Assembly (NCBI GenBank): GCA_021160885.1
Contig: JAGHBR010000223.1
Location: forward strand, 1-8,204
Direction: 5' to 3'
DNA: 8,204 nt
Origin: Caldisericaceae bacterium
Lineage (GTDB): Bacteria; Calditrichota; Calditrichia; Calditrichales; Calditrichaceae
Below, one piece after another: positions 7,276 to 8,204 of this stretch. Each line of letters opens with the position of its first letter. The stretch's first letter is position 1. A program made the translations under genes and the position numbers. Below the pieces are notes generated by a model. The model did no database searches, was not told the origin of the DNA, and saw only the letters and a list, made by a program, of their open reading frames with translations.

Positions 7276-7594
7276 GGTACACGGTTTGTAATACGACTCT
7301 TTGCGGAGTTAAGGATTGTTAAAGGCTTTAATTCAGCTCGCTTGCGCTCGCACCCGCTCGAGGAGCGGGGCTACAGTAGTAACATGACTCTCCGAGTCGT
7401 CAATCCCACACCAGCCGGACTTATTTTGAGTTCGTTACTCTGGCGACCGCTTAGAAAGCGGTCGAACAAATTGTAACACGACTTTCTGAGTCGTTAATCC
7501 CACACAAGCCGGACTTATTTGATTTCGTTATGCTTACGACCGCTCAGAGAGCGGTCGTACAAATTGTAACACGACTCTCTGAATTGTAGTATCA
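7276..7594 (+). repeat. repeat run C: a 5'-truncated unit and three full units
   Basis: C0 (7276-7324) is only a second half: GTACACGGTTTGTAATACGACTC followed by a weak stem ACTC/GAGT (7296-7309). C1 (7325-7412) has stem CCCGCTC-GAG-GAGCGGG at 7353-7369 and second stem GACTC-TCC-GAGTC at 7386-7398. C2 (7413-about 7506) has CGACCGCT/AGCGGTCG at 7444-7464 and ACGACT/AGTCGT at 7478-7494. C3 (7507-about 7594) has the longest first stem, 10 bp ACGACCGCTC/GAGCGGTCGT with loop AGA at 7536-7558, and second hairpin at 7571-7587. Landmark pitch is 94 bp. C1-C2 closely matches B1-B2. The run lies just downstream of the uracil-DNA glycosylase gene, so it would be in that transcript's 3' region, read as the complement. 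Confidence 0.88.
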
Positions 7595-7629
7595 ATAAAA
7601 TTTTTAAAACGACCAATTATTCAGGAGTC

Positions 7630-8204
7630 TTAACGTTCAATTTCGTTTAAGAACGCTCTAATCTTCTTAAAATCTTTCCATGACTCAGCTTTTAAAATAG
7701 GCTTGCGTAACAAAGCGGAGGGATGGTAAGTAACGATGAGCGGAATGCCCTGGTAGCTATGTTCTTTTTTTCGCAGTTCGCTTAAAGAGCGCTGCGCTTT
7801 TAAAAGTGTATTTGCCGCAAACAGCCCCAAAGCTACAATTAACTTTGGTTTAATCAGGTCGATTTGTTGTATTAAATACGGCTCACATTGAGCAATCTCT
7901 TCTGGTTTAGGATTGCGGTTATTGGGAGGTCGACATTTAATGACATTGGCAATGTAAACGTCTTCTCTTTTTAAGTCGATGGCGGCAAAAATTTTGTCCA
8001 GCAACTTCCCTGAAACGCCAACAAATGGCAGGCCCTGTTCATCTTCATCTCTTCCCGGAGCTTCGCCAACAAACATTACTTCGGCATGGGCATTACCATA
8101 ACCAAAAACAAAGTTTTTACGCGTTTTGTGCAAATCACATTTTTGACAATCTTTGATCTGTTCGTAAAAAGCCTGAAGTTCCGGACTGGTTTGTTTGTAA
8201 GTAA
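7630..8204 (-). CDS. udg: family 4 uracil-DNA glycosylase, 5' end outside the window
   Basis: Base-excision repair enzyme that removes uracil from DNA, of the iron-sulfur family common in thermophiles and many bacteria. The frame is open to the window edge, giving 190 visible residues. Numbering from the first complete codon (8202), the four 4Fe-4S ligands are C19, C22 (DCQKC), C90 (IKCRPP) and C106, the CX2C...CX15C pattern of the family. Family motifs are GEAPGRDEDEQG (46-57), PFVGVSGKLLD (59-69), NVIKCRPPNNRNP (86-98) and HPSALLR (160-166). A TTG at 8133 could be read as a start but would delete the first cysteine pair; the true start lies upstream of the visible sequence. The C-terminus (FLNEIER) is normal. 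The same family is often labelled phage SPO1 DNA polymerase-related. No canonical terminator follows; repeat run C begins 36 bp after the stop. Confidence 0.94.
   Translation of the reverse strand, partial: TYKQTSPELQAFYEQIKDCQKCDLHKTRKNFVFGYGNAHAEVMFVGEAPGRDEDEQGLPFVGVSGKLLDKIFAAIDLKREDVYIANVIKCRPPNNRNPKPEEIAQCEPYLIQQIDLIKPKLIVALGLFAANTLLKAQRSLSELRKKEHSYQGIPLIVTYHPSALLRKPILKAESWKDFKKIRAFLNEIER

Noticed and set aside
7255..7476. 73-codon plus-strand reading frame
   Set aside because: It translates repeat units C0-C2. Frame and sequence are not kept between copies that differ by 3 bp and substitutions, and no homology is recognisable.
6836..7594. CRISPR array
   Set aside because: The whole ~92 bp unit is repeated rather than short repeats around unique spacers, conserved segments are interrupted by hairpin loops, and no cas gene is present.

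Overview
The window reads as ordinary chromosome of a diderm (LPS-bearing) bacterium with roughly 40-45% G+C. Two LptF/LptG permeases imply an outer membrane. A bifunctional Rel/SpoT enzyme, a DnaB helicase and a family 4 iron-sulfur uracil-DNA glycosylase are all housekeeping genes. The long LptF form, the family 4 UDG and the general protein style suggest a lineage of the FCB/Calditrichota-Ignavibacteria kind, possibly thermophilic. That placement is inference from protein character, not from a search.

Layout: 59-2707 (+) holds two LptF/LptG-family genes in tandem, 96 bp apart. 2708-3017 is a convergent intergenic region carrying at least two, probably three, copies of a 91-94 bp hairpin repeat. 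3018-5213 (-) is rel (ppGpp synthetase/hydrolase). It lies directly downstream of dnaB (5220-6647, -) with only 6 bp between them, so the two very likely form an operon, read from a good sigma70-like promoter at 6702-6730. 6648-7629 is a ~980 bp gene-free stretch. It consists of the AT-rich dnaB leader/promoter region, a second run of the repeat (6836-7062), a ~213 bp insert with a large G/C palindrome (7063-7275), and a third run (7276-7594). 7630-8204 (-) is the 3' part of a family 4 uracil-DNA glycosylase gene whose start lies beyond the window.

The five genes are not unusual. The LptF-LptG pair would sit with the LptB ATPase (not in the window) to extract LPS from the inner membrane. DnaB and Rel connect replication with the stringent response. 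The most interesting content is non-coding: a same-orientation, ~92 bp periodic family of intergenic repeats. Most units encode two hairpins, and in several units the apical sequences are reverse complements of each other (CTCAGAGAG against CTCTCTGAG). One unit appears to have been split between its two hairpins by a palindrome-bearing insert. I see no defence system, CRISPR array, transposase, tRNA or rRNA.
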